Shown here: positions 13,964 to 21,919 of the stretch, piece by piece
Position numbering within the stretch: position 1 is the first letter of the stretch
Layout of the letters: every line of letters starts with the position of its first letter
Source of the DNA: JAWLBW01 sp041687475
GTDB taxonomy: Bacteria > J088 > JAWLBW01
Reading direction: 5' to 3'
DNA length: 27,561 nucleotides
NCBI GenBank assembly: GCA_041687475.1
Contig: JAWLBW010000019.1
Span: 1-27,561 of the forward strand
Translations under genes and position numbers: made by a program
Notes under the pieces: model-generated
What the model was told of the DNA's origin: nothing
Seen by the model: the letters and a program-made list of their open reading frames with translations, nothing else
Database searches by the model: none

Positions 13964-16239
13964 TGCGCCGCCTATCGCTCGTTCTGTTCCTGCTTGCGTT
14001 ACTGTTTCCGGGGGCTGCGGCCGCGCAGGAGGCCCCCATCGTTCGCGAAGAGCGCCTCGAGGGCCTGCAGCGCATCGAAGAAGACACGGTTCGCCTGAAC
14101 ATTCGTCAGGGTATCGGCAGCCCGGTCGATCGGGCGGCTGTGGCCAATGACATCCGGCGCCTGTACGATCTGGGCTATTTCTCGGATATCGTGGTCGAAG
14201 AGGTCGAGCACCCCCAGGGCGGCGTCGTTCTCGTGTACCGATTCGAAGAGCGTGCACTCGTGCGTGCCGTCGGTTTCTCGGGAAACGAAGAGATCGAAGA
14301 TGAGAAGATTCGCGAGGTCATCGACATCAAGACCCGCACCATGCTCGACCAGAACCGGTTGCGGCGTGTCGCCGATCGTATTCGCAGCCTCTACGCCGAA
14401 AAGGGTTACAACTTTACCCAGGTTTACCCCGACATTACCCGGTACGCCAACAACGAGGTCGGGGTTAACTTCCGCATTGAAGAGAACCTGAAGGTCTACG
14501 TTCACCGCATCAACTTTGTCGGCAACCACGTTTACGACGCTGAAAAGCTCAAGAGCGTACTTGAAACCAAGGAGAACAATGTTCTCAGTTTCATTACGTC
14601 GACCGGCGTTTTCAAGGAAGCGAGCCTGCTGCGCGACGTCGACGCGCTCACCAATTTTTACCTGAACAACGGCTATATCAAGGCACGCATCGCGCAGCCG
14701 AAGGCCTATCTGTCGCCCGATCGCAAGTGGGTCGACATTACCTTTGAAATCGTCGAGGGTCCGCAGTATTCGGTGGGCGAGGTCGGGTTCTCGGGCGACC
14801 TCATGTTCAGCGAAGCGCAGATGCGCAAGGCGCTGCTGACCGAAAAGGGCAAGCCCTTCAGCCGCGAGCGCCTGGCCGTCGACGTACAGCGCATCAGCGA
14901 GCAGTATCAGGACATCGGCTTCGCCTTCGTCACGGTTAACCCGTTGACCGACGTGAACGACGAGCAGCGCATCGTCAACCTGAACCTGAGCGTCGACCGC
15001 GGCGATCTTGTCTACATCAACCAGATTCGTCTGCGCGGCAACACGAAGACCCGCGACAAGGTCGTTCGGCGCGAGCTACTGGTGGTCGAAGGTCAGCTGT
15101 TCGACGGCAGCCGCCTGCGCCTGAGCCGACAGCGCGTTTATGCCCTGGGCTTCTTTGAAGAAGTCAACTTCCGCACCGAGCCGGCCGGACCCGACAAGAT
15201 GGACATCATCATCGAGGTCAAGGAGCGCTCGACCGGTACGCTCAGCGTGGGCATCGGCTTCAACTCGCTCGACAAATTTCTGGGTATCGGTCAGGTAAGC
15301 TTCGGCAACCTGCTGGGCTACGGCATCAGGCTGAACGCGCAGGCCGAATTCGGCTCGACGCGTCAGTATTATACCCTGAGCTATACCGACCCATATTTCC
15401 TCGATACGAAGTGGAGCCTGGGCGGCGACCTGTTCAACAACAACCGCGAGTACCTCGACTATTCGCAGCGCAGCATTGGCGGTTCGCTGAACGCAGGTTA
15501 TCTCATCGCGTTGAATACCCGGGTTTACGCCAACTACCGTTACGAAGACATTTCGCTCGGTAACTTCATCGGCGGCGGGTCCGATTTCTTCCGCGGGGGG
15601 GCTTCGGGCTCCATCGGTACCTCGGTTGTGCGAAACACCAAGGATCATCCCTACGATCCCATGGGCGGCTACGTGCTCAACGCGGGCGTCGAGTGGGCCG
15701 ATCCGGTCTTCGGCGGCGAGAACAATTTCGTCAAGTACAATTTCGAAGGCACCTACTTCTACCACCTGTTTGCCGGCATCGTCTTTTCGACGCACAACCA
15801 GGTGGCCTGGGGTCACTCGACCGTCGGCGGCAGGTTGCCGTTTACCGAAAGGTATTTCCTCGGCGGCATCACGAGCCTGCGCGGTTTTTACTATCGGCAG
15901 GTCGGGCCCGAAATCGTCATTCCCAGCGCCTCGACCTCTGACTTCTTCACGCCGCTCGGTGTTATCAGAGGCGGTAACAAGATGCTGGTGTCGAACAACG
16001 AAATCGTCTTTCCCATTCTGCCCCAGGCGGGTATCAAGGGCGTCGTTTTCTTCGATGCCGGCAATGCCTGGGACGAAGAAGAGAACTTCTTCGAAGACCC
16101 GCTGCGCACGGCGGCGGGGTTCGGCTTCCGTTGGTTTTCGCCTATCGGGCCGCTGCGTTTCGAGTGGGGCTATCCGCTCGACCCGAAGCCCGGCGAGCGT
16201 AAGTCGGTGTTCGAATTCTCCATCGGCACATTCTTCTGA
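13963..16239 (+). CDS. bamA: Outer membrane protein assembly factor BamA
   Basis: BamA is the essential core of the machine that folds beta-barrel proteins into the outer membrane. The 758-aa product has a signal peptide (hydrophobic LVLFLLALLF, cleavage after about AAAAQ), POTRA repeats over about residues 30-350 (typical segments IRRLYDLGYFSDIVVE, LRDVDALTNFYLNNGYIKA, RQRVYALGFFEEVNFRTEP), and a 16-strand barrel. The barrel carries the lid-loop motif LRGF at residues 639-642 and ends in the aromatic strand FEFSIGTFF, the outer-membrane recognition signal. Length is close to the family's usual 750-810. It overlaps lolD upstream and the mbfA-like gene downstream by one base each, so all three are probably translated from one mRNA. 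No skp follows. Confidence 0.97.
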   Translation: MRRLSLVLFLLALLFPGAAAAQEAPIVREERLEGLQRIEEDTVRLNIRQGIGSPVDRAAVANDIRRLYDLGYFSDIVVEEVEHPQGGVVLVYRFEERALVRAVGFSGNEEIEDEKIREVIDIKTRTMLDQNRLRRVADRIRSLYAEKGYNFTQVYPDITRYANNEVGVNFRIEENLKVYVHRINFVGNHVYDAEKLKSVLETKENNVLSFITSTGVFKEASLLRDVDALTNFYLNNGYIKARIAQPKAYLSPDRKWVDITFEIVEGPQYSVGEVGFSGDLMFSEAQMRKALLTEKGKPFSRERLAVDVQRISEQYQDIGFAFVTVNPLTDVNDEQRIVNLNLSVDRGDLVYINQIRLRGNTKTRDKVVRRELLVVEGQLFDGSRLRLSRQRVYALGFFEEVNFRTEPAGPDKMDIIIEVKERSTGTLSVGIGFNSLDKFLGIGQVSFGNLLGYGIRLNAQAEFGSTRQYYTLSYTDPYFLDTKWSLGGDLFNNNREYLDYSQRSIGGSLNAGYLIALNTRVYANYRYEDISLGNFIGGGSDFFRGGASGSIGTSVVRNTKDHPYDPMGGYVLNAGVEWADPVFGGENNFVKYNFEGTYFYHLFAGIVFSTHNQVAWGHSTVGGRLPFTERYFLGGITSLRGFYYRQVGPEIVIPSASTSDFFTPLGVIRGGNKMLVSNNEIVFPILPQAGIKGVVFFDAGNAWDEEENFFEDPLRTAAGFGFRWFSPIGPLRFEWGYPLDPKPGERKSVFEFSIGTFF

Positions 16240-17315
16240 TGTCGGCCAAACCATCGGAGCAGATTCTCAAACAGCGCCTGCGCAACTGGTTTGAGGAGAA
16301 GAACTCGGCCTATCTTTACGCCGCCATGGTGCGCGTCGAGTCGGACCGGAACCGTGAACTGTTCGAGAGCCTGGGCAAGGCCGCCGAAAAGCAGGCCGGT
16401 ATCTGGGCCGAAGACATCGTGCGCCGCGGTCATGCGCTGCCCGAATTCCGGCCCACAATGCGGGCGCGGCTCGTGGCGGCCATGCTGCGCTTCGTGCATC
16501 CCCGTCACATTCTGCCAACCCTGGCCGCCATGAAGGTGCGTGGCCTTGGGGTATACCGCTCGAGCACGGCCGAAGCCGGCGACGAAGATTTCGAGCCCAC
16601 GCTCATTTCGGCGCCGGCCGAACTGGCGCGACACCGGGCGGGCAGGGGGGGCGGAGCGCTTCGTGCAGCCGTGTTCGGGGTCAACGATGGTCTGGTTTCC
16701 AACGCCAGCCTGATTATCGGCATGGCGGGCGCCAGTGTCGAGGCCGAGACCGTACTGCTCGCCGGGGTGGCCGGACTTCTCGCCGGGGGATTTTCCATGG
16801 GCGCCGGCGAGTTCATTTCGGTGCAGACTCAGCGCGAAGTGTACGAGCAGCAGATTGCCCTCGAGCGCGAAGAAATCGAGGAAATGCCCGAAGAAGAGAT
16901 TGCCGAGCTCACGGAAATTTACATTGCCAAGGGCCTGAGCCGGCAGCAGGCTGCTTCCTTCGCGCGCAAAATCATTTCCGATCCTGAAAAAGGCCTTCTC
17001 ACCCTGGCCCGCGAAGAGCTCGGCCTCGATCCCGAGGGCCTCGGTTCGCCGTGGACGGCGGCCTTCGCGTCGTTTTTCAGCTTTGCCGGGGGGGCTATTC
17101 TCCCGCTGCTGCCGTATCTGTTCTCGGCGACCGATTCGTCGCTGTACGCGGCCGTTGGGCTCACGTTGGGCGCGCTGATGGCCGTGGGGGCCACCATGAG
17201 CCTGTTTACCGGCCGCAGCGTGGTGTGGAGTGCGGTGCGCATGGCGCTCATCGGCAGCGGCGCCGCCGCGGCCACGTTCTTCATCGGCCGGCTGTTCGAC
17301 GTCGCGCTTACCTGA
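16239..17315 (+). CDS. MbfA-like protein: ferritin-like domain fused to VIT1/CCC1 transporter
   Basis: The 358-aa membrane protein has an N-terminal ferritin/rubrerythrin-like helical segment (about residues 18-66, AYLYAAMVRVESD then LFESLGKAAEKQ) and a C-terminal VIT1/CCC1-type iron/manganese transporter domain (about 138-358). The latter begins with the family motif FGVNDGLVSNASLIIGMAGA, followed by GFSMGAGEFISVQTQ, a charged cytosolic helical insert rich in Glu (about 200-270), and two to three further membrane segments. MbfA proteins export iron from the cytosol; that role here is inference. In the first domain the expected E-x-x-H metal motif reads E50-K-Q-A53, so a His ligand seems lost. 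The start overlaps the bamA stop by one base (TGATG). Confidence 0.85.
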   Translation: MSAKPSEQILKQRLRNWFEEKNSAYLYAAMVRVESDRNRELFESLGKAAEKQAGIWAEDIVRRGHALPEFRPTMRARLVAAMLRFVHPRHILPTLAAMKVRGLGVYRSSTAEAGDEDFEPTLISAPAELARHRAGRGGGALRAAVFGVNDGLVSNASLIIGMAGASVEAETVLLAGVAGLLAGGFSMGAGEFISVQTQREVYEQQIALEREEIEEMPEEEIAELTEIYIAKGLSRQQAASFARKIISDPEKGLLTLAREELGLDPEGLGSPWTAAFASFFSFAGGAILPLLPYLFSATDSSLYAAVGLTLGALMAVGATMSLFTGRSVVWSAVRMALIGSGAAAATFFIGRLFDVALT

Positions 17316-17423
17316 TTCGCCGCCGGGCCGGAAAGCGCCCTCGCGGTCGACATCGGGGCGCGTCTGGTTGAAAATGGCGACGATGCGTCGCGCCGCTCGG
17401 CTCGTTCTCACAATCGGCAACCG

Positions 17424-18554
17424 GTGGAAAACGAATTCCAGATCATCGTCGTGGGAGCCGGAATCGTCGGCCTCAACGTTGCGCTGCGCCTGCAGCGGCG
17501 CGGCGGTCGGGTTCTCTTGGTCGAGGCCGCCGACCGGGTCGGAAGCGGCACGACAAGCCGTAATTCGGGGGTCGTGCACGCGGGCCTCTTCTACCCGCCT
17601 GAAAGCCTGAAAACCCGCCTCTGCGTGCGCGGCAATCAGTTGACCTGCGATTGGTGCCGTGCGAAAGATGTTCCCCTTAATCCGTGCGGAAAGTGGCTGG
17701 TTGCAACCACGACCGATGAAGAGAATGCCCTGGCGGCCATCGTGGTCAAGTGCGGAGTTGTGGGTGTCGAAGGGCTGAGGTGGCTGAGCGACGACGAGAT
17801 TCGGCGCCGGCAGCCCGAACTACGCGTTCGCACGGCCGTAGAGGTACCCTCGTCGGCCATTGTCGACGTGCACGCCCTGGTGGCATCGGTTGAGGCGGCT
17901 TTTCTACGCGAGGGCGGCACATTGGTGCGCCGCCATATCGTGCGCGGGGTCGAAGGGTATTCGGCGGGTTACCGCCTGACCCTCGGCCTGCCTGACGGCG
18001 ACACGACCGATGTTACCGCTTCCATGGTGGTGAACGCCGCCGGTCTGGCGGCCGATGAGGTGGCGGCCATGGTCGGCATCGATGTCGACGCGGCCCGATA
18101 TCGGCAACACTACTGGAAAGGAAACCTGTTCCGGGTGCCCGGGGCCCGTGGTCGGTTTCCACGCCTGGTCTACCCCATTCCCCCCGTCGGCGCCCCGCAT
18201 CTGGGCGCCCATATCGTGCCCGACATGGCAGGCAACGTACGACTCGGTCCCGACGCCGAATTTCTGAATGATCGAATTCCCGACTACGCGGTGAAGGCCG
18301 AGCGGGCGCTCCCTGTCTGGGGTGAGGCGCACGCCTACTGGCCCGGGCTCAGGCCGGAAGACCTGGAACCCGACTACGCGGGTATTCGCCCGAAACTTGT
18401 CGCGTCGAAGGGATTTCGGGACTTCGTGATTGCCGAGGAATCAGCGCGCAATCTACCCGGGTGGGTCAACCTGGTGGGCATCGAAAGCCCCGGCCTTACC
18501 GCGGCGCCCGCCATTGGCGAAGAGGTCGAGCGCAGACTCTTCGGCAGTTCCTGA
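17424..18554 (+). CDS. LhgO-like FAD-dependent L-2-hydroxyglutarate oxidase/dehydrogenase
   Basis: The 376-aa flavoprotein of the DAO superfamily starts with the Rossmann motif VVGAGIVGLNVALRL and the second FAD-contacting Glu in LLVEA. The stretch TSRNSGVVHAGLFYPPESLKTRLCVRGN corresponds closely to the NSGVIHAGVYY segment that sets off LhgO enzymes. The remaining parts (SSAIVDVHALVASV, NAAGLAADEVA, YAGIRPKL, GIESPGLTAAPAIGE) fit too. Family enzymes oxidise L-2-hydroxyglutarate to 2-oxoglutarate, feeding electrons to the quinone pool. It is somewhat shorter than the E. coli enzyme (about 420 aa). The start is GTG at 17424, with no good Shine-Dalgarno; no in-frame ATG lies upstream. It follows the mbfA-like gene by 108 bp and ends before a bidirectional terminator. 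Confidence 0.85.
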   Translation: MENEFQIIVVGAGIVGLNVALRLQRRGGRVLLVEAADRVGSGTTSRNSGVVHAGLFYPPESLKTRLCVRGNQLTCDWCRAKDVPLNPCGKWLVATTTDEENALAAIVVKCGVVGVEGLRWLSDDEIRRRQPELRVRTAVEVPSSAIVDVHALVASVEAAFLREGGTLVRRHIVRGVEGYSAGYRLTLGLPDGDTTDVTASMVVNAAGLAADEVAAMVGIDVDAARYRQHYWKGNLFRVPGARGRFPRLVYPIPPVGAPHLGAHIVPDMAGNVRLGPDAEFLNDRIPDYAVKAERALPVWGEAHAYWPGLRPEDLEPDYAGIRPKLVASKGFRDFVIAEESARNLPGWVNLVGIESPGLTAAPAIGEEVERRLFGSS

Positions 18555-18690
18555 AGATGGCTTGTTCGTAGAAGAGGGCAGACGGCGTGATTTCCCCTTG
18601 AGGCTTTGCGCATGTCGCCCTGCACGCCCGACGACGAACGGGTTCTCGCAAGGGCAAGCCTGAAGCCACCGTCGACAGTGGTCAAGTTAC

Positions 18691-18721
18691 AAAAAAAGAG
18701 GGGACCGAAGTCCCCCCTTTT
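18691..18721. terminator. Bidirectional rho-independent terminator
   Basis: GGGGAC (18700-18705), loop CGAA, and GTCCCC (18710-18715) form a 6-bp stem flanked by seven A and four T. On the minus strand the loop reads UUCG closed by C-G and a run of seven U follows, so it fits best as the terminator of the lipoprotein gene. On the plus strand it can end the lolD-lhgO transcript. Confidence 0.85.
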
Positions 18722-18742
18722 CGAATTGCTGCCGAACGGAAG

Positions 18743-19324
18743 TTATTTATTCCAGTTGGCGGTGCCTTCAACTGTGAAAAATCCGCCGCTGTTAAGCAGG
18801 GGGCCCATCTTGACGCCCGTGAACTTCAGCTTGAGCGGACGCAGGCTGACCACTTCGATTTCACCGGCGATCGACATCCACGACGTTTCTTCGTCGATTT
18901 CGAAGAACAGCATGGCGGCCTTGTCGCCGTCGTCCTGATTCTTCGCGTCTTCGATGATGTTCCACTTCATGCCGCTGGCAATGTACTCGCCTTCGCCCGG
19001 AAACAGGGTACCCGAAAGCTGGGGGTGCGTGTCGGAACCGGGAATGTTGAAGGACATGCCCAGGCCGGCGACGATGGCGTACTCGCCCTGCGAAGCGCTC
19101 AGACCCTGGCCGACCGAAGGCTCGGTGGGCATGGTCGATTCGTCGGCGAAGGAAATCGAGACGGTGGCCTTCTTGTCTTCTTCGGTGTAGGTGCCGTCGC
19201 TGTTGTCGACCACGTCGCCGATCTCTTCGAGGTCGTTGATGGCGTCTTCGAAGGGGTTGCCGCAGGCGGCCACGCCGAAGGCGGTTGCGAAAACGAGAAG
19301 AAACGGAAGCAGGTGCTTTTTCAT
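18743..19324 (-). CDS. Putative lipoprotein, unrecognised
   Basis: The 193-aa protein begins MKKHLLPFLLVFATAFGVAAC: a basic start, hydrophobic core and lipobox GVAAC with Cys21, so it should be lipidated and processed by signal peptidase II. The residue at +2 is Gly, so no inner-membrane retention signal of the Asp type is present and outer-membrane sorting is likely. The mature part is rich in Asp, Glu, Gly and Ser, poor in Lys/Arg at its start, and looks beta-rich (TVSISF, YIASGMKWNII, AMLFFEID, LKLKFTGVKMG). I recognise no family. AGGAG lies 10 nt upstream of the ATG. In its presumed leader there is a hairpin (19352-19374). The gene is monocistronic, with its own terminator. Confidence 0.8.
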   Translation of the reverse strand: MKKHLLPFLLVFATAFGVAACGNPFEDAINDLEEIGDVVDNSDGTYTEEDKKATVSISFADESTMPTEPSVGQGLSASQGEYAIVAGLGMSFNIPGSDTHPQLSGTLFPGEGEYIASGMKWNIIEDAKNQDDGDKAAMLFFEIDEETSWMSIAGEIEVVSLRPLKLKFTGVKMGPLLNSGGFFTVEGTANWNK

Positions 19325-19351
19325 ATTCGGTGATCTCCTGATGATCCAAGA

Positions 19352-19374
19352 GCGCCGGGTTCCTTACCGGGCGC
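19352..19374 (-). other. Hairpin in the leader of the lipoprotein gene
   Basis: GCGCC and GGT pair with ACC and GGCGC around a 5-nt loop, interrupted by a single symmetric mismatch; the structure lies 28-50 nt upstream of the lipoprotein ATG. There is no T run after it, so it is not a terminator. A TACACT candidate -10 box lies further upstream (about 19391-19396, minus strand), without a good -35 box. Confidence 0.4.
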
Positions 19375-19429
19375 CTGAAAACTGACTAACAGTGTACCCG
19401 AGCGTGGTGTGCTTCGCAGTGACATTCAT

Positions 19430-19439
19430 CACCCGGGTG
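19430..19439. repeat. 10-bp perfect palindrome upstream of the lipoprotein gene
   Basis: CACCCGGGTG is a perfect palindrome and extends to 16 bp (19427-19442) with one mismatch. It lies about 100 bp upstream of the lipoprotein ATG, between it and the thrC terminator, and could be a dimeric regulator site. The only support is symmetry and location. Confidence 0.35.
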
Positions 19440-19500
19440 GTGTCGCCTGAATAACACAGCAAGAATCGAGCCGAGCATGGTTGCGTAGGGGCTGAAAACG

Positions 19501-19526
19501 AAAAAGCCGACCCGAAGGCCGGCTTT
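19501..19526 (-). terminator. Rho-independent terminator of the lipA-hom-thrC group (UUCG tetraloop)
   Basis: On the minus strand a 10-bp stem (AAAGCCGGCC with GGTCGGCTTT, one G-U wobble) closes on a UUCG tetraloop and is followed by further U residues. It starts about 28 bp past the thrC stop. On the plus strand the wobble becomes an A-C mismatch, which shows that the minus strand is the selected orientation. Confidence 0.9.
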
Positions 19527-19553
19527 AAAGATAGAATCGGGTGAGAAGGGGGC

Positions 19554-20603
19554 TCAGCGAAAGCCGAGCACCCCGAGAACCGAAGCCTTGTCGGCCTGCA
19601 CTGTGGTCGGTTTCGTCGACAGACTGATCGCATTGTCAGGGTCCTTCAGGCCATGGCCCGTAAGGGTACAGACAATCGTGTCACCTGTCTTGAATTCGTC
19701 ACGGTGCTTGAGAATGCCCGCCAGGCCGGCGGCGCTGGCCGGTTCGCAGAAAACGCCCTCGCGTGAGGCGAGCATGCTGTAGGCCTCGAGAATCTCTTCG
19801 TCGGTGACCGCTTCAATGACGCCGCCGCTCACATCGCGGGCTTCTTCGGCCGACTTCCACGAAGCGGGGTTGCCGATGCGAATGGCGGTGGCAATGGTTT
19901 CGGGATTGCGCACCGGCGCGCCGTTGACGATGGGGGCCGCGCCGGCCGCCTGAAAGCCGAACATCTTCGGTCGGCGGGTGGTCTTGCCGCCTTTTTCGTA
20001 CTCGCAGTAGCCCTTCCAGTACGCGGTAATGTTGCCGGCATTGCCGACCGGTAGCGCATGGTAGGTGGGGGCGTCGCCCAGAGCGTCGACGATTTCGAAG
20101 GCGGCCGTCTTCTGGCCCTCGATACGATAGGGGTTGACCGAGTTTACGAGGGTAATCGGGTGGGTTTCCGAAATTTCGCGCACCAGGGTCAGCGCGTCGT
20201 CGAAGTTACCGTCGATCTGCACGACCGTGGCGCCGTGAATCATGGCCTGGCTGAGCTTGCCCAAGGCAATCTTGCCGGCCGGAATGAGCACGAACGCCTT
20301 CATGCCGGCGCGTGCCGCATAGGCCGCCGCCGAGGCGCTCGTATTGCCGGTGCTGGCGCAGATGACGGCCTCGGAACCGCTCTGGAAGGCGTGCGTGACC
20401 GCCATGGTCATGCCGCGATCCTTGAACGAACCGGTCGGGTTCAGACCTTCGTACTTGAAGAAGATGCGAACGCCCTGGGGAAACTCGCGCACGATGTTGC
20501 GCGACTCGATGAGCGGCGTATTTCCCTCTTGCAGGGTAATGGCGCGCGCCGGATCGACGTCGGGCATGTAATCGGCGTATTCACGAATGAGCCCTTGCCA
20601 CAC
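19554..20603 (-). CDS. thrC: Threonine synthase
   Basis: ThrC converts O-phosphohomoserine to threonine with PLP. The 349-aa product is the short class of threonine synthase (fold type II). It shows ITLQEGNTPLI near residue 22, NPTGSFKDRGM with K61 as the PLP lysine, ASTGNTSASAAAYAARAG, PVGNAGNITAYWKGY for phosphate and PLP binding, and CEPASAAGLAG and LTGHGLKDP near the end. I start it at the GTG at 20603 (WQGLIREYADYMP), which has AGGAG 7 nt upstream placed right after the hom stop; the longer in-frame ATG at 20687 lies inside hom and adds nothing conserved. It is the last gene of the lipA-aminotransferase-hom-thrC group and is followed by a strong terminator. Confidence 0.96.
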   Translation of the reverse strand: MWQGLIREYADYMPDVDPARAITLQEGNTPLIESRNIVREFPQGVRIFFKYEGLNPTGSFKDRGMTMAVTHAFQSGSEAVICASTGNTSASAAAYAARAGMKAFVLIPAGKIALGKLSQAMIHGATVVQIDGNFDDALTLVREISETHPITLVNSVNPYRIEGQKTAAFEIVDALGDAPTYHALPVGNAGNITAYWKGYCEYEKGGKTTRRPKMFGFQAAGAAPIVNGAPVRNPETIATAIRIGNPASWKSAEEARDVSGGVIEAVTDEEILEAYSMLASREGVFCEPASAAGLAGILKHRDEFKTGDTIVCTLTGHGLKDPDNAISLSTKPTTVQADKASVLGVLGFR

Positions 20604-20613
20604 GATGAAACTC

Positions 20614-21918
20614 CTAGGCCAGATTCTGGATGATACGGATGAAAGTGACGGGACCGATGGCGCTTTCGCTTGCCTCGATTTCGGCAATGGCGGCGCGTAT
20701 GCTTCCTTCGCGGGCCGTGTGCGTCATGACGACGATGGGCACGCTGATTTCGTCTTCCTGCTCTTCCTGCAGCACCGAGGCCAGCGAGATGCCGTGATGG
20801 CCGAGCACCGTGGCCACGTGGCCGAGCACGCCCGGTCGGTCGGGTACCGAAAGGCGAATGTAGTATTCCGATACGATGTCGTCGGCCGGCAGCAGTTCGA
20901 TGTCGCGCATGCGCGCGACCACGCCCCGTCGGTCGGGCATCGTGCCGCCGGCTGCCACCGTGCGGGCAATGGCCGCCATGTCGCCGATGACGGCGCTTGC
21001 CGTGGGCAGAGAGCCGGCCCCCTGGCCGTACAGCAGCCCGGGGCCTACGTTGTCGCCCTCGAGGTACACGGCATTGAATACGCCGTGCACCTGCGACAGC
21101 TGCGCCGTTTCAGGCAGCATGACCGGGTGGGCCCGCAGGTCGAGCCGCTCGCCCTCGAGACGGGCCAGGGCCACCAGCTTGATGCGATAGCCGAAGCGCT
21201 GGGCGAAGCGAATGTCGGAGGCCGTAATGCGGGTAATGCCCTCGACGTGCGCTTCCTGATAGTCGAATTTCACGCCGTAGGCCAGCATGGCCAGAATCGC
21301 GATCTTCTGCAGGGCGTCGATGCCTTCGATGTCGAAGGTGGGGTCGGCCTCGGCGTAACCCAGGCGCTGGGCCTCTTCGAGCACCTTCGAGAACTCGTCG
21401 CCCCGATCGCTCATGGCCGAGAGAATGAAGTTCGTGGTGCCGTTGATGATGCCGTACAGGCCGAGGATGTTGTCGGCGACATAGCTTTCCTGCACGGCGC
21501 GTATAACCGGAATGGCGCCGCCCACGCTGGCCTCGAAGCACAGGTGCAGGTCTGCATCGGCCGCCAGGGCGAAGAGCTCGGGGCCGTGTTTGGCTATGAG
21601 CGCCTTGTTGGCGGTAACCACGTGCTTGCCGGCCTTGAGCGCCGCTTTAATGGCTTCGTAGGCCGCGTCGGTGCCGCCCATGAGCTCGCACACGATGTCG
21701 ACGTCTTCGGCGGTGGCTACGCTCATGATGTCGGTGGTCAGCATGTCTTCGGGCAGCGCCACCGCGCGCTGCTTCTTGAGGTCGCGGGGCGCGGCCCCCA
21801 CCACAGCAAGGCGCGCGCCGAGGCGATCGGCGATCAGGTCGCGGTTGCGCGAAAGAATGGTGAGAACGCCGCTGCCGACCGTGCCGCAGCCCAGCATGCC
21901 AATTCGTACCGTCTGCAT
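20614..21918 (-). CDS. hom: Homoserine dehydrogenase
   Basis: Hom reduces aspartate semialdehyde to homoserine with NAD(P)H, the branch point to Thr and Met. The 434-aa product has a Rossmann start (IGMLGCGTVGSGVLTIL), the catalytic-domain motif GIINGTTNFILSAM with the neighbouring YAEADPTFDIEGIDA, and a C-terminal ACT domain (LSVPDRPGVLGHVATVL) that usually gives threonine feedback inhibition. There is no fused aspartokinase. The ATG at 21918 has GAGGT about 6 nt upstream and starts 1 bp after the stop of the aminotransferase gene; a longer frame to 22041 overlaps that gene and is rejected. thrC follows after 10 bp; no thrB is visible here. Confidence 0.97.
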   Translation of the reverse strand: MQTVRIGMLGCGTVGSGVLTILSRNRDLIADRLGARLAVVGAAPRDLKKQRAVALPEDMLTTDIMSVATAEDVDIVCELMGGTDAAYEAIKAALKAGKHVVTANKALIAKHGPELFALAADADLHLCFEASVGGAIPVIRAVQESYVADNILGLYGIINGTTNFILSAMSDRGDEFSKVLEEAQRLGYAEADPTFDIEGIDALQKIAILAMLAYGVKFDYQEAHVEGITRITASDIRFAQRFGYRIKLVALARLEGERLDLRAHPVMLPETAQLSQVHGVFNAVYLEGDNVGPGLLYGQGAGSLPTASAVIGDMAAIARTVAAGGTMPDRRGVVARMRDIELLPADDIVSEYYIRLSVPDRPGVLGHVATVLGHHGISLASVLQEEQEDEISVPIVVMTHTAREGSIRAAIAEIEASESAIGPVTFIRIIQNLA

Positions 21919-21919
21919 G

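Noticed and set aside
20604..20687. Longer N-terminus for ThrC from an ATG at 20687
   Set aside because: It would overlap hom by about 70 bp; the GTG at 20603 has a well-spaced AGGAG and begins at the conserved WQGLI segment.
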